This document shows, one piece after another, positions 44,140 to 52,020 of a DNA stretch of 64,000 nucleotides (positions are counted from its first letter, which is position 1; every line of letters begins with the position of its first letter). The notes under the pieces are model-generated. The model made no database searches and was not told the DNA's origin. It worked only from the letters and a program-made list of their open reading frames with translations. Made by a program: the position numbers and the translations under genes. Source of the DNA: Akkermansia sp. (GTDB taxonomy: Bacteria; Verrucomicrobiota; Verrucomicrobiia; Verrucomicrobiales; Akkermansiaceae); NCBI GenBank assembly GCA_022787425.1, contig JALFWB010000021.1, positions 1 to 64,000 of the forward strand, given 5' to 3'.

Positions 44140-45256
44140 TGGATTCGTTGATAAAAAGTTCTTTCGTAACAATACCCTGCATGTAGAAACGAACGAGGTC
44201 GCTGCGCAGGAAGAGATGCATATTGCCGGGGTCCGAATGATTCTCCATCATGCAGAGGTTCATGGCCGGGGTGGAAACTTCCGCCCCGAACATCAGCAAG
44301 GGAAGGTGAGGGATCTCGGACTCATCCGCCAACCCGAGGCAGCCGATGTCCAGCCCCAGACTGATCATGGACATGTGATCGACAGCCTCCTCAAAGGAGA
44401 GCAGGCGGGCGTAGGAAATAATGGCGTAGGAGCGGTGGATGCGGTCCACCAACTCCGGAAGGGCAGTACGGTAGAGCTCATTGCGCATCATCCGCTCCTT
44501 TTCTGCCAAGCGGGAAGCGATTGTCGCCAGATTGGCAGCTACCTCATCCGTATGGCCCAGGGGGCTCATGCCCGAGAAGAGGGTGTAGATACCGCAGCCG
44601 GAGTTCCGGTTGTGGTGCATGGGGTAATATGGGCATATGCCCAAGTCCAGCTGCTCTGCGGCGCGAGCGGCCTGCGGCATGTAACCCGCGATGTCCAGTG
44701 CCGGCAGGTGCAGGATGCAGGAGAAGACCGTGCCGTCCCCGCAGTCCTCCGGGCAGGAGGTCAGCACCCCCCGGCTCTCGTTCCTCGCTATCGGCAGAGC
44801 CTTGTCGAGCTTGCCCGCCGTCTCCCGGATTCGGCGCAGCACGCGGGGCATATCGTTGCCGGGGCGGAAGCAGTGGTAGGCGATGTGCTCCTCCTCGTTC
44901 ACCATGAATACCTCATCCCGGTTGGGGTTGCAGATCAGGTGGCAGCCGGCCCCCCGGGCGGACATCACGGCACTGAGGCGGCGGTGCAGCCGCATCAGGC
45001 GGCGCAACTCATACGGAATCTCCTCCATCGGGAGGTCATAAGCGGCCTTTTGGCCCGGCAGCTTGCGGATGGCAGGCACCACCTTCTCCGCCACCTCGCG
45101 CCGCTGCTCCTCCGTACTCCAACCGGGGAAAACACAGCCGGAGATATTGCGCACCAAGCGGCCCACCGTCCCCAGGATGATCTCGTTCGTATCATTCGGA
45201 CGGTCGATCCAGTGCGGGGGCTGCGTCAGGGTTTTGATGAGACTTTTGCTTATCAT
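44132..45256 (-). CDS. mcsB: McsB-like protein, phosphagen-kinase fold, arginine-depleted active site
   Basis: McsB is a protein-arginine kinase that tags proteins for ClpCP. This 374-residue homologue keeps the frame (NEEEHIAYHC at 120-129 with the catalytic Glu, LTSCP at 165-169 with the conserved Cys, HLPAL, LGLDIG). However, the arginines that hold ATP phosphates in phosphagen kinases are mostly gone: SSRIRLARN is GTVGRLVRN (first Arg to Val-31), NEEDHIRIQ has Ala-126 in place of Arg, GTGLRAS is GDGTVFS (Val-177), and the Gly-Glu-Gly loop with its Arg is replaced by YYPMHHNRNSG. It overlaps mcsA by 4 bp. It may be a pseudokinase that still binds phosphoarginine or ClpC. Confidence 0.85.
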   Translation of the reverse strand: MISKSLIKTLTQPPHWIDRPNDTNEIILGTVGRLVRNISGCVFPGWSTEEQRREVAEKVVPAIRKLPGQKAAYDLPMEEIPYELRRLMRLHRRLSAVMSARGAGCHLICNPNRDEVFMVNEEEHIAYHCFRPGNDMPRVLRRIRETAGKLDKALPIARNESRGVLTSCPEDCGDGTVFSCILHLPALDIAGYMPQAARAAEQLDLGICPYYPMHHNRNSGCGIYTLFSGMSPLGHTDEVAANLATIASRLAEKERMMRNELYRTALPELVDRIHRSYAIISYARLLSFEEAVDHMSMISLGLDIGCLGLADESEIPHLPLLMFGAEVSTPAMNLCMMENHSDPGNMHLFLRSDLVRFYMQGIVTKELFINESNE

Positions 45257-45765
45257 GACTCGAGCCCCTTGAGTTGGTCGCGCAGCTGAGCTGCCTTTTC
45301 AAAGTCCTCCCGAGAGATGGCCTGCTGCAGCTCCTGCTCCAAGCGGGCGCGCTGCACGTTGGGGGGTACACTGTCATCCTCCGACTCATTCGCCGTTGTC
45401 TCCGGGTTCAACTCGCCGGCAAATACCCGGTAACACTCCGGGCAGCCCAGCCGGCCACTGCTGCGGTAGTTCTCCAGCGTAAAGTCGCATATGGGACACC
45501 GGGTCAGCATATCCGGCACCTGCGGCTTATGCTTCGCCCCGGCAGAGAACGGCGTCTCCTCCCCCGCCAGCTCACGGACAAGCTCCTCCACACGAGTGCG
45601 GAACTTTTCCGGGAACAAGCGTTCGGCAAAAGTTAGATTCTGAGGGTCAAACAGCCCCTTTTTTTCTGCGCAGGCAGCGCACAACGCCAGCTCTGTTACC
45701 TTACCCTCGATGATCTGGGTCAGGAACATGGTTGCACGCTTACCGCAAATTTGACATTTCTTCAC
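45253..45765 (-). CDS. mcsA: McsA-like zinc protein with UVR motif
   Basis: The 170-residue activator partner of McsB. Two zinc modules, CQIC...CAAC (3-32) and CPIC...CPEC (about 98-119), and a C-terminal UVR motif (ARLEQELQQAISREDFEKAAQLRDQLKGLE) that docks on ClpC or McsB. The start codon is GTG at 45765: the next Met would remove the first zinc Cys pair. A perfect TATAAT ends 7 nt upstream, so the mRNA is leaderless. First gene of the operon; its end and the mcsB start overlap as ATGA. Confidence 0.9.
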   Translation of the reverse strand: MKKCQICGKRATMFLTQIIEGKVTELALCAACAEKKGLFDPQNLTFAERLFPEKFRTRVEELVRELAGEETPFSAGAKHKPQVPDMLTRCPICDFTLENYRSSGRLGCPECYRVFAGELNPETTANESEDDSVPPNVQRARLEQELQQAISREDFEKAAQLRDQLKGLES

Positions 45766-45772
45766 GCCGTTT

Positions 45773-45778
45773 ATTATA
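45773..45778 (-). promoter_or_regulatory. -10 box of the mcsA-mcsB-clpC operon
   Basis: Perfect TATAAT on the minus strand, 7 nt before the GTG start. A weak TCGCAA lies 17 nt further up. No CtsR-type operator was recognised. Confidence 0.6.
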
Positions 45779-45854
45779 CCCTAAAACGGGGAGATTTGCG
45801 AGCCTGCAGAGTGTCTTAGTGTGTCATTATGCGGCAGTGGGGGGCTGCAGGGCC

Positions 45855-45883
45855 TTGCAGAGGGGCTACAAGGGTGATGGAAT
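45855..45883 (+). promoter_or_regulatory. promoter of the nozzle-like gene
   Basis: TTGCAG (45855-45860), 17 nt, TGGAAT (45878-45883), 6 nt to the ATG at 45890. Confidence 0.5.
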
Positions 45884-45889
45884 GGGGCT

Positions 45890-48370
45890 ATGCAATACAC
45901 ATCAATCACGTTGGGCTTCACTTCCGGTGAGCTCACTCCCTGGCTTTCCTCCCGTTTCGACTTGCAGGCGTACCGGCGCGGGGCCGCGCAGCTGCAGAAC
46001 CTGGTGGTGCAGCCCTACGGCGGACTGCGACGGCGGCGGGGCACGCACCTGGTGGCTGCCGTGGAGGGGACGGCGGTGCGCCTGTTTCCCTTCCGCTTCT
46101 CGACATCGGATGCACTGCTGTTGGAGCTGCGGCCCGGAGCCATGCGGGTGTACCGGGGCGGGGTGCTCGTGCGCATGGCAGATGGGCGGGACTTTGTGCC
46201 GGTGCCCTGGAACACCCCTGAGATGCTCCGCGAGCTGCGCATGTGCCGGATCAACGATGTGGTGTACGCCACCACACCGCTGCACCCGCCCATGCTGCTT
46301 TGCCGCTATGCGGATGATAACTGGATCGTCCGCGAACTGCTGCCGGATCCCTTTCCTCGCGCATCCTACCTGCCGCAGGAGGCGGCCCTGCGTCTGCAAC
46401 CCGCCGCAGACGGCCTGACGGCGCAGCTGCAGACCGAAGACGCAGCAACCCCCTTCACGGCGGAGATGGAGGGGCGTGAGCCGGTGATGGTCAACGTACC
46501 CATCCCCGCCCGCAGCTTTTTTCGCGGCCGAACCTTTGACACAGCAGCCGTGCCCCTGCCGGACCTCAGCAGCGCGACGGCCATCCCGGGGCGCTGCTAT
46601 TATGTGCAGGACAGCGCAACGCAGTACTACCACTTCTACACCTGCATACGCCTGTATACCGCAGATGATTACTGCGGAAGCGCAGACCCCGCAGACTACC
46701 CGACCTTCTTCTTCCCCGGGGCGATGCGACCGGTGAACGGCGCGCCCATCGAGGTCTGCGGGGATTGGGAGATACAGACAACGGGGGAGTGGAATGCCCA
46801 CTGGGAGCTACTGCGTTCCTATGACTCCCTGATCACCCGGGGTAACAACTACCGCCTGTGGAGCTGGACTCGCATCAAGGACTTCTCGCAGGATGCCTTC
46901 TCCAACCGCCAAAACTGGGCCCTGACGGGGTGCGAGGAACGCCCCTGCCGCCTGCTGCTGGTCTGCCGCTCCGCCTCGGCACTCACCGTGCCTGCCTGTG
47001 TTACCCTGTGTACGCTCTCCGCCACGCGCCGGTACACGCTGCGTATTGCATCCGTGCAAGATGCCCACCGCGCAACGGCGGAGGTGCTCAGCTACTACGG
47101 CGACTCGCTGAGCAGTGCCTTCTCCCGCGACTGGAGCTTCGGGGCCTTCGGGGTCCTGAATGGTTATCCGCGCTTTACCTGCTTTCACCAAGGCCGCCTG
47201 TGGCTGGGCGGCATGGACGGCTGCCCCACCACGCTGCTGGCCAGTGCCGTGGATGACTTCGGTAACTTCGGCGTCAGCTCGCAGGATGACGCGGCCTTGC
47301 ACCTCACCCTCTCCACGCCGGACCAAAGCCGTATCTGTTGGCTGTGCCCCGCGCGTTCCCTGCTGGTGGGCAGCACGGAGAGCGAGTGGACCCTGGCCGC
47401 AGCGGACGGCTCGGCGGTGACGGCCTCGAACGCGGTCTTCACCCGCCATTCCTCGGTGGGCAGTGCCATGTTGCCCGCCGTCGCGGTGGAGAATACCGTC
47501 TTCTTTGCCCGCAGCGGGGGGAAGCGTCTGCGCGAGATCTCCTACAAGCTGGAGGCGGACGGCTACACCTCCACCGATGCCTCCCTGCTGGCGGAGCACC
47601 TCTTTGAGTCCGGCATCGTTCGCTGGGCTCCGTTGCGCACGGATAATACCTACATCTGCGCCGTGCTGGGGGATGGCTCGCTGGCGGTGCTGACTTTTGA
47701 CATTGCGCAGCAGGTCGTGGCTTGGCAACATTGGGTGCTGCAGGGGCGGCGTGTGCTGGATCTGGCGACCCTGCCGGCGGAGGACGGCAGCGGAGAGGAG
47801 CTGTGGCTGGCCGTGCAGCATGCCGAGACCGGGGACGTGAGCCTGGAGCGCATGATGCAGGATGAGACCTACACGGACGGCACCTGCACCGTGGCGGCAG
47901 ATGCCGAGGGATGCGCCACCGTGCCGCATTTGGCGGGCTTGCGGGTGCTGGTCTTCCCGGAGGGGAAGCCGCAGGAAGCCGTGCGCGCTCAGGTGGGTGC
48001 CGCAGGCGAGCTGAGCCTGCCCTCCGGCGCGCCGGGGGAACGCTTTACCGTGGGGGCTGCGGCAGTGGCCCGGCTGCAAACCATGCCGCTGGAGCAGGAT
48101 GCGGACTTCAACGCCGTGCGACAATTCGGGCGCGCCAAGCTGCGCTTGCTGGACAGCGACCCCGCTTTCCTCTTCCGCTGCTCGTCCGATGCGCCTTGGG
48201 AGACCTTCGACCCCGCGCGAGAGCACCTGAGCTACCCCTTCACGGGGGCAGTTCGCCTGTCACTCGTGCCCGCACCCGCCACGGCACAGAGCCTCTGCCT
48301 CCGCTGCGACGGGGTGTTTGACTTCCGCCTCCTCTCCCTGACGGTGGATACGGACTACCACGGCCGATGA
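45890..48370 (+). CDS. Podophage tail-nozzle-like protein (T7 gp12 type), orphan
   Basis: An 826-residue protein opening with SITLGFTSGELTPWLSSRFDLQAYRRGAAQLQNLVVQPYGGLRRRRGTHLV, the N-terminus of T7-like tail tubular protein B/nozzle (F-x-x-GE-x-x-P, then N-x-x-x-x-x-x-G-x-x-x-R-G). Later segments also match: RLFPFRFS...LLLELRPGAMRVYRGG, PRFTCFHQGRLWLGG, NVFGVSSQDD-like FGNFGVSSQDDAALHL and WLCPARSLLVGSTESEWTL. No other phage gene is nearby. It has its own near-leaderless host-type promoter and full length, which suggests it is used. Role unknown; may be a domesticated tail part. Confidence 0.75.
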   Translation: MQYTSITLGFTSGELTPWLSSRFDLQAYRRGAAQLQNLVVQPYGGLRRRRGTHLVAAVEGTAVRLFPFRFSTSDALLLELRPGAMRVYRGGVLVRMADGRDFVPVPWNTPEMLRELRMCRINDVVYATTPLHPPMLLCRYADDNWIVRELLPDPFPRASYLPQEAALRLQPAADGLTAQLQTEDAATPFTAEMEGREPVMVNVPIPARSFFRGRTFDTAAVPLPDLSSATAIPGRCYYVQDSATQYYHFYTCIRLYTADDYCGSADPADYPTFFFPGAMRPVNGAPIEVCGDWEIQTTGEWNAHWELLRSYDSLITRGNNYRLWSWTRIKDFSQDAFSNRQNWALTGCEERPCRLLLVCRSASALTVPACVTLCTLSATRRYTLRIASVQDAHRATAEVLSYYGDSLSSAFSRDWSFGAFGVLNGYPRFTCFHQGRLWLGGMDGCPTTLLASAVDDFGNFGVSSQDDAALHLTLSTPDQSRICWLCPARSLLVGSTESEWTLAAADGSAVTASNAVFTRHSSVGSAMLPAVAVENTVFFARSGGKRLREISYKLEADGYTSTDASLLAEHLFESGIVRWAPLRTDNTYICAVLGDGSLAVLTFDIAQQVVAWQHWVLQGRRVLDLATLPAEDGSGEELWLAVQHAETGDVSLERMMQDETYTDGTCTVAADAEGCATVPHLAGLRVLVFPEGKPQEAVRAQVGAAGELSLPSGAPGERFTVGAAAVARLQTMPLEQDADFNAVRQFGRAKLRLLDSDPAFLFRCSSDAPWETFDPAREHLSYPFTGAVRLSLVPAPATAQSLCLRCDGVFDFRLLSLTVDTDYHGR

Positions 48371-48379
48371 GGGGGGGGC

Positions 48380-48901
48380 TTACTGCGCCTTCTGCGGGGT
48401 GGTCCCCGACTCAATCGTCAGGCTGCGCCACTCCGCTACCTTGGCACCGTTGCCCCGGAACAGGGGCTTGCCCTCCGGCGTCAGTATCGTGCAGTGCGGT
48501 ACATACTGCGGTTTCTCTACCCCGGCTACTTTCCAGATGCCGGGGTCCTTCGTGGTCGTCAGGGGGAAGCTGCCGCCGTACTGACGGATGTATTCCATGG
48601 CTTTCTCCGGCGTGGCATCGCATACGCAGATGAGCTCCACGCGGCCGTCTTTCTTCATCTCCTCATAGGCTTTCACCACACTCGGCATCGTGCGGTGGCA
48701 CGGCCCGCACCAAGGGGCGGAGATCAAGACAATGTAGTACTGCGCCCCGAGCTTCGGTTGGGCGTTCTGAAACGCAACCTTAGTCAGCCCGGACGCCACG
48801 GCCCCGGCTGCTTGTGCCGCCTGCGGGGCCTGCGCTTGCGCCATTCCCGGTGACATGAGGCATGCCGCCGCCATCAGCAGTGTGGTATGGAGAAAATTCA
48901 C
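48380..48901 (-). CDS. TlpA/ResA-like exported thioredoxin
   Basis: A 173-residue protein with a signal peptide (MNFLHTTLLMAAACLMSPGMAQA) and a thioredoxin fold with W64-C65-G-P-C68, VPHCTILTPEGKPLFRG as the cis-Pro region. It would reduce or isomerise disulphides in the periplasm. The GTG at 48901 is chosen: it begins the signal peptide and lies 7 nt after TAGAAT, while the ATG at 48910 overlaps that -10 box. Convergent with the nozzle-like gene, 9 bp apart. Confidence 0.85.
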   Translation of the reverse strand: MNFLHTTLLMAAACLMSPGMAQAQAPQAAQAAGAVASGLTKVAFQNAQPKLGAQYYIVLISAPWCGPCHRTMPSVVKAYEEMKKDGRVELICVCDATPEKAMEYIRQYGGSFPLTTTKDPGIWKVAGVEKPQYVPHCTILTPEGKPLFRGNGAKVAEWRSLTIESGTTPQKAQ

Positions 48902-48908
48902 GCCCTCC

Positions 48909-48936
48909 ATTCTACTCTTTCCTTCCAAGCTGTCAA
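48909..48936 (-). promoter_or_regulatory. promoter of the TlpA-like gene
   Basis: On the minus strand: TTGACA (48936-48931), 16 nt, TAGAAT (48914-48909), 7 nt to the GTG start. Confidence 0.65.
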
Positions 48937-49048
48937 GCTGATTTTTCATCTTTGCCATTTTTCCTGCCGAAAGGGGAGGAAAACGCCGCAGAAAGAGACT
49001 TTTGCGGCATTTCGAACACATTTTTTCGGCTCCTGGCGCATTTTTTTA

Positions 49049-49077
49049 TCGACAGAGGGGGTGAAATTCAGTATCAT
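49049..49077 (+). promoter_or_regulatory. promoter of the ankyrin-M60 operon
   Basis: TCGACA (49049-49054), 17 nt, TATCAT (49072-49077), 12 nt to the GTG at 49090. Confidence 0.5.
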
Positions 49078-49089
49078 GCCCGCAGTACC

Positions 49090-50187
49090 GTGAAGACATT
49101 ACCATACGTTTTAGCGATGTGCTGCGCTTTGGGCGGTTTGTCACTTGCCGCACCCAAAGCTAAGGGGAAGAAGCCGCAGGCGAAGGATGCCAAGCCTGCT
49201 GCTGCTGCCTCCGCAGATTTGAAAAAGTGGATGAAGCGCAGCAATGCGGTCTTCAGCGTCTTTGAGGCGGCGGAAGCCGGTGATACGGAGAAGCTGTCCG
49301 AGTTGCTGAAGGCGGGCGAATCCCCCTCTGCGGTGGATGAGCTGGGTCGCACGGCCCTGCATTTGGCTGCTTCTGCCGGCAAGGATGAGGCGGCGGAGAT
49401 GCTGCTGAAGGCCGGTGCCGATTGCCTGGCCAAGGACGCCGATGGCAAGATTCCCTCCCAACTGGCCAAGAAGGCGGAGCTGCGTAAGCTGCTGCAGGCC
49501 GGTGAGGCTAAGCGCGCCAAGGAGCTGCAGGTGGCCACGGAGATTGACGCAGGCAATGAGGACTTCGTGGCTCAGGCCGCCTCTATGGGCGTGAACCCGA
49601 ATGCCTTGGTGAACAACGGCGCGGATACGCTGCTGACCTATGCCTTGAACAAGGGCCGCATGAAGGCCGCTGAGGCTCTTGTGGATGCCGGTGCCGACCC
49701 GAACTGGGTGGGGCCGAGTGCAAAGACGGCCATGCACGTGGCCGCTGTGAAGGCAGGCCCCGAGCTGATCTCCAAGATGGTCGCCAAGGGCGGCAAGACG
49801 GATGTGCAGCAGCAGAACGGGGCTACGGCGATTCACGAGGCTCTCTGGTACGGTCGCAACAATGTGCTCAAGTCGCTCCTGCCCGGTGCAACGCAGCCCG
49901 AATTCGCGCCGTCTACCAAGAAGAAGGGCTTCGGGCCGCCTCTGATCATGGCGGTGATGCGCGGCAACACGACGGCCATGGGTATCTTCGTGGAGGCCGG
50001 GGCTGATGTCAACGCTGCTCTCTACAAGGATGAGCCGCTCCTCATCGTGGCGGTTAAGGCCGGTAAGCCGGAGGCCGTCAAGTTCCTGTTGGAGAAGGGG
50101 GCCAATGTCTCCGCCAAGGACAAGACAGGCAAGACGGCTGCCGATTACGCCGCAGATAAACCGCAAATCCTCAAACTGTTGAAATAA
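49090..50187 (+). CDS. Exported ankyrin-repeat protein, partner of the M60 peptidase
   Basis: A 365-residue protein with a signal peptide (MKTLPYVLAMCCALGGLSLAA, GTG start) followed by a basic linker and about seven ankyrin repeats (LGRTALHLAASAGKDEAAEMLLKAGADCLAKDADGK..., NGATAIHEALWYGRN..., DEPLLIVAVKAGKPEAVKFLLEKGANVSAKDKTGKTAADYA). It ends 1 bp before the M60 start, so the two are tightly coupled. It may chaperone or inhibit the protease in the periplasm (inference). Differs from the other ankyrin proteins here in being exported and GC-rich. Confidence 0.88.
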   Translation: MKTLPYVLAMCCALGGLSLAAPKAKGKKPQAKDAKPAAAASADLKKWMKRSNAVFSVFEAAEAGDTEKLSELLKAGESPSAVDELGRTALHLAASAGKDEAAEMLLKAGADCLAKDADGKIPSQLAKKAELRKLLQAGEAKRAKELQVATEIDAGNEDFVAQAASMGVNPNALVNNGADTLLTYALNKGRMKAAEALVDAGADPNWVGPSAKTAMHVAAVKAGPELISKMVAKGGKTDVQQQNGATAIHEALWYGRNNVLKSLLPGATQPEFAPSTKKKGFGPPLIMAVMRGNTTAMGIFVEAGADVNAALYKDEPLLIVAVKAGKPEAVKFLLEKGANVSAKDKTGKTAADYAADKPQILKLLK

Positions 50188-50188
50188 T

Positions 50189-51931
50189 ATGAATGCCATC
50201 ACTCGTTTCCTGTTAGTCGGTGCGCTCGCTGTGGCCTGCGCCGGCAACGTCTCCGCCGCCGTGCCCAAGGGTACGGATGTCTCCGGTCTGAACGTGGGTA
50301 AGAACACGGAGAAAAACTACCGTCACCGCGTTTTCCACGCCTACATGCCGCTGGAGAAGGTGCGGGAGATCTACAAGATCAGCAATTACTCCAAGTTCGA
50401 GAACCCCACCGGTATCTATTTCCGTCCGGGGGATAAGGTGAAGATTACCCTCACCGGCACGCCGGAGTCGCCCGTTTGCCTGCGCACGCGTAACTTTAAC
50501 GTTGACAACGGGCAGGAGAAGGAGTACGCCCTCAAGCCCGGGGTGAATGAGATCACCATCGCCAACGAGGGCTTGGGTTACATCGATTACCGTTCCGAGA
50601 AGCCTGCCGAGGCGCCCACCATTACCGTGGATATCGAGGGCGGCGCGATCAGCGGTGTCTTCACTCGTGCGGACAGCAATGAGACTTGGAAGAAGATGCT
50701 GGCGGAGACTCCTTCGCCCATCCTGGACCTGATGGGGGAGCGCGTGCAGCTCGCTTTCGATGTGGCCCGCCTGCGTGAGTTCTGCCCGGATGACGGCGTG
50801 GAGCTGCTGCGCATTTACGACCGCGTGATCGAGGCGGAGCACGAGATCATGGGCTGGGACATCTTCAACTGCCACCCGGGCAACCACGTGCTCGGCCGCT
50901 CGATGCAGGGCGGTTTCATGCACGCGGACGGCCTCGGCGCGGCCTTTACGGTGAACGCGCTCAAGGGTATCACGCAGATCGACCTGCTGCGCGATCACGG
51001 CTGGGGCGTGGCGCATGAGTTCGGCCATGTGAACCAGGTGCGTCCCGCCCTCATGTGGGCCGGTACCACGGAGGTGACGAACAACATCTACTCCGCTTGG
51101 AGTCAGTACATCCTCTCGCCCAAGAAGCTGCGCTTGGAGCACGAGGTGATCGGCGGCTACGGCGGCATCGGTGCCATCATGGGCGGCCGTATGGACCAGT
51201 ACATCAATGATGCGTTGGTGGACCGCCAGCTCTGGCAGTACATGAAGGGGCCGGATAACGATGGCAGCAAGGGCACGGGTGACGCTTTCGTGACGGTGTG
51301 TCCGCTCTGGCAGCTCCAGCTCTACAATTCCGTGGCGCGCGGGGATAAGAAGTTCTACGCCCGCATCCATCAGGCTTCTCGTTTGAAGGACTACTCCAAG
51401 ACGCCGCACGGGCAGCTTCGCGTGCGCTTTACGGTGGAGGCCTGCAAGTCCGCTAAGCTGAACTTCAGAGAGTTCTTCGTGAAACTGGGCATTCTGGCCC
51501 CCATGAACCGCATGGTGAATGACTACTCCAGCCACCAGGTGACCATTACCCCCGCAATGTGCGCTGTCGCGCTCAAGGAGATGGAGAGGTTCCCCAAGCC
51601 GGATTCGTCTGTCATCTATTACATCAACGGCAACAATGTGAAGATCTTTAAGGACAAGGCCGCCGTCGTGCCTTCGCCGTCCTTCACGTTCAATGCCCAG
51701 GCGGATAAGCGTTACAAGGTGCCGTACTGCACCGTTCCGGCGGATCAGTGGAAGAATGCCGTGGCTTTCGAGGCCTACGCAGGCAAGAAGCTCGTGCGCA
51801 TCTCGCTGCGCGGTCTCGGTCAGGAGGATCAAGCCTCTACCATGGTGTTTGCCCCGGAGGGTACCACGGAGGTGAAGGCTGTGCAGTGGGACGGCAAGCG
51901 TTACACGGTCTGGTCCGATAAGCAGTCCTAA
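50189..51931 (+). CDS. Peptidase M60 (enhancin-like) metalloprotease
   Basis: A 580-residue exported protease (signal MNAITRFLLVGALAVACAGNVSA). Zinc motif GWGVAHEFGHVNQ (HExxH near residue 275) followed 14 residues later by Glu in TTEVTNN, matching the gluzincin HExxHx(8-28)E pattern of M60. Known M60 enzymes cut mucin-type O-glycoproteins. An N-terminal beta domain (GIYFRPGDKVKITLTG...) precedes the catalytic part. Follows the ankyrin gene by 1 bp; a strong terminator ends the operon. Confidence 0.92.
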   Translation: MNAITRFLLVGALAVACAGNVSAAVPKGTDVSGLNVGKNTEKNYRHRVFHAYMPLEKVREIYKISNYSKFENPTGIYFRPGDKVKITLTGTPESPVCLRTRNFNVDNGQEKEYALKPGVNEITIANEGLGYIDYRSEKPAEAPTITVDIEGGAISGVFTRADSNETWKKMLAETPSPILDLMGERVQLAFDVARLREFCPDDGVELLRIYDRVIEAEHEIMGWDIFNCHPGNHVLGRSMQGGFMHADGLGAAFTVNALKGITQIDLLRDHGWGVAHEFGHVNQVRPALMWAGTTEVTNNIYSAWSQYILSPKKLRLEHEVIGGYGGIGAIMGGRMDQYINDALVDRQLWQYMKGPDNDGSKGTGDAFVTVCPLWQLQLYNSVARGDKKFYARIHQASRLKDYSKTPHGQLRVRFTVEACKSAKLNFREFFVKLGILAPMNRMVNDYSSHQVTITPAMCAVALKEMERFPKPDSSVIYYINGNNVKIFKDKAAVVPSPSFTFNAQADKRYKVPYCTVPADQWKNAVAFEAYAGKKLVRISLRGLGQEDQASTMVFAPEGTTEVKAVQWDGKRYTVWSDKQS

Positions 51932-51953
51932 GCGGGCAGCATGCCCCTACAGT

Positions 51954-51997
51954 GCGGGTGCCACCCCCGAGCTTCGGGATGTGGCACCCGCTTTTTT
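51954..51997 (+). terminator. strong intrinsic terminator after M60
   Basis: A perfect 11-bp stem GCGGGTGCCAC/GTGGCACCCGC followed by TTTTTT. Confidence 0.93.
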
Positions 51998-52020
51998 GCG
52001 TCTGTTGCGATGGTCCGTTA

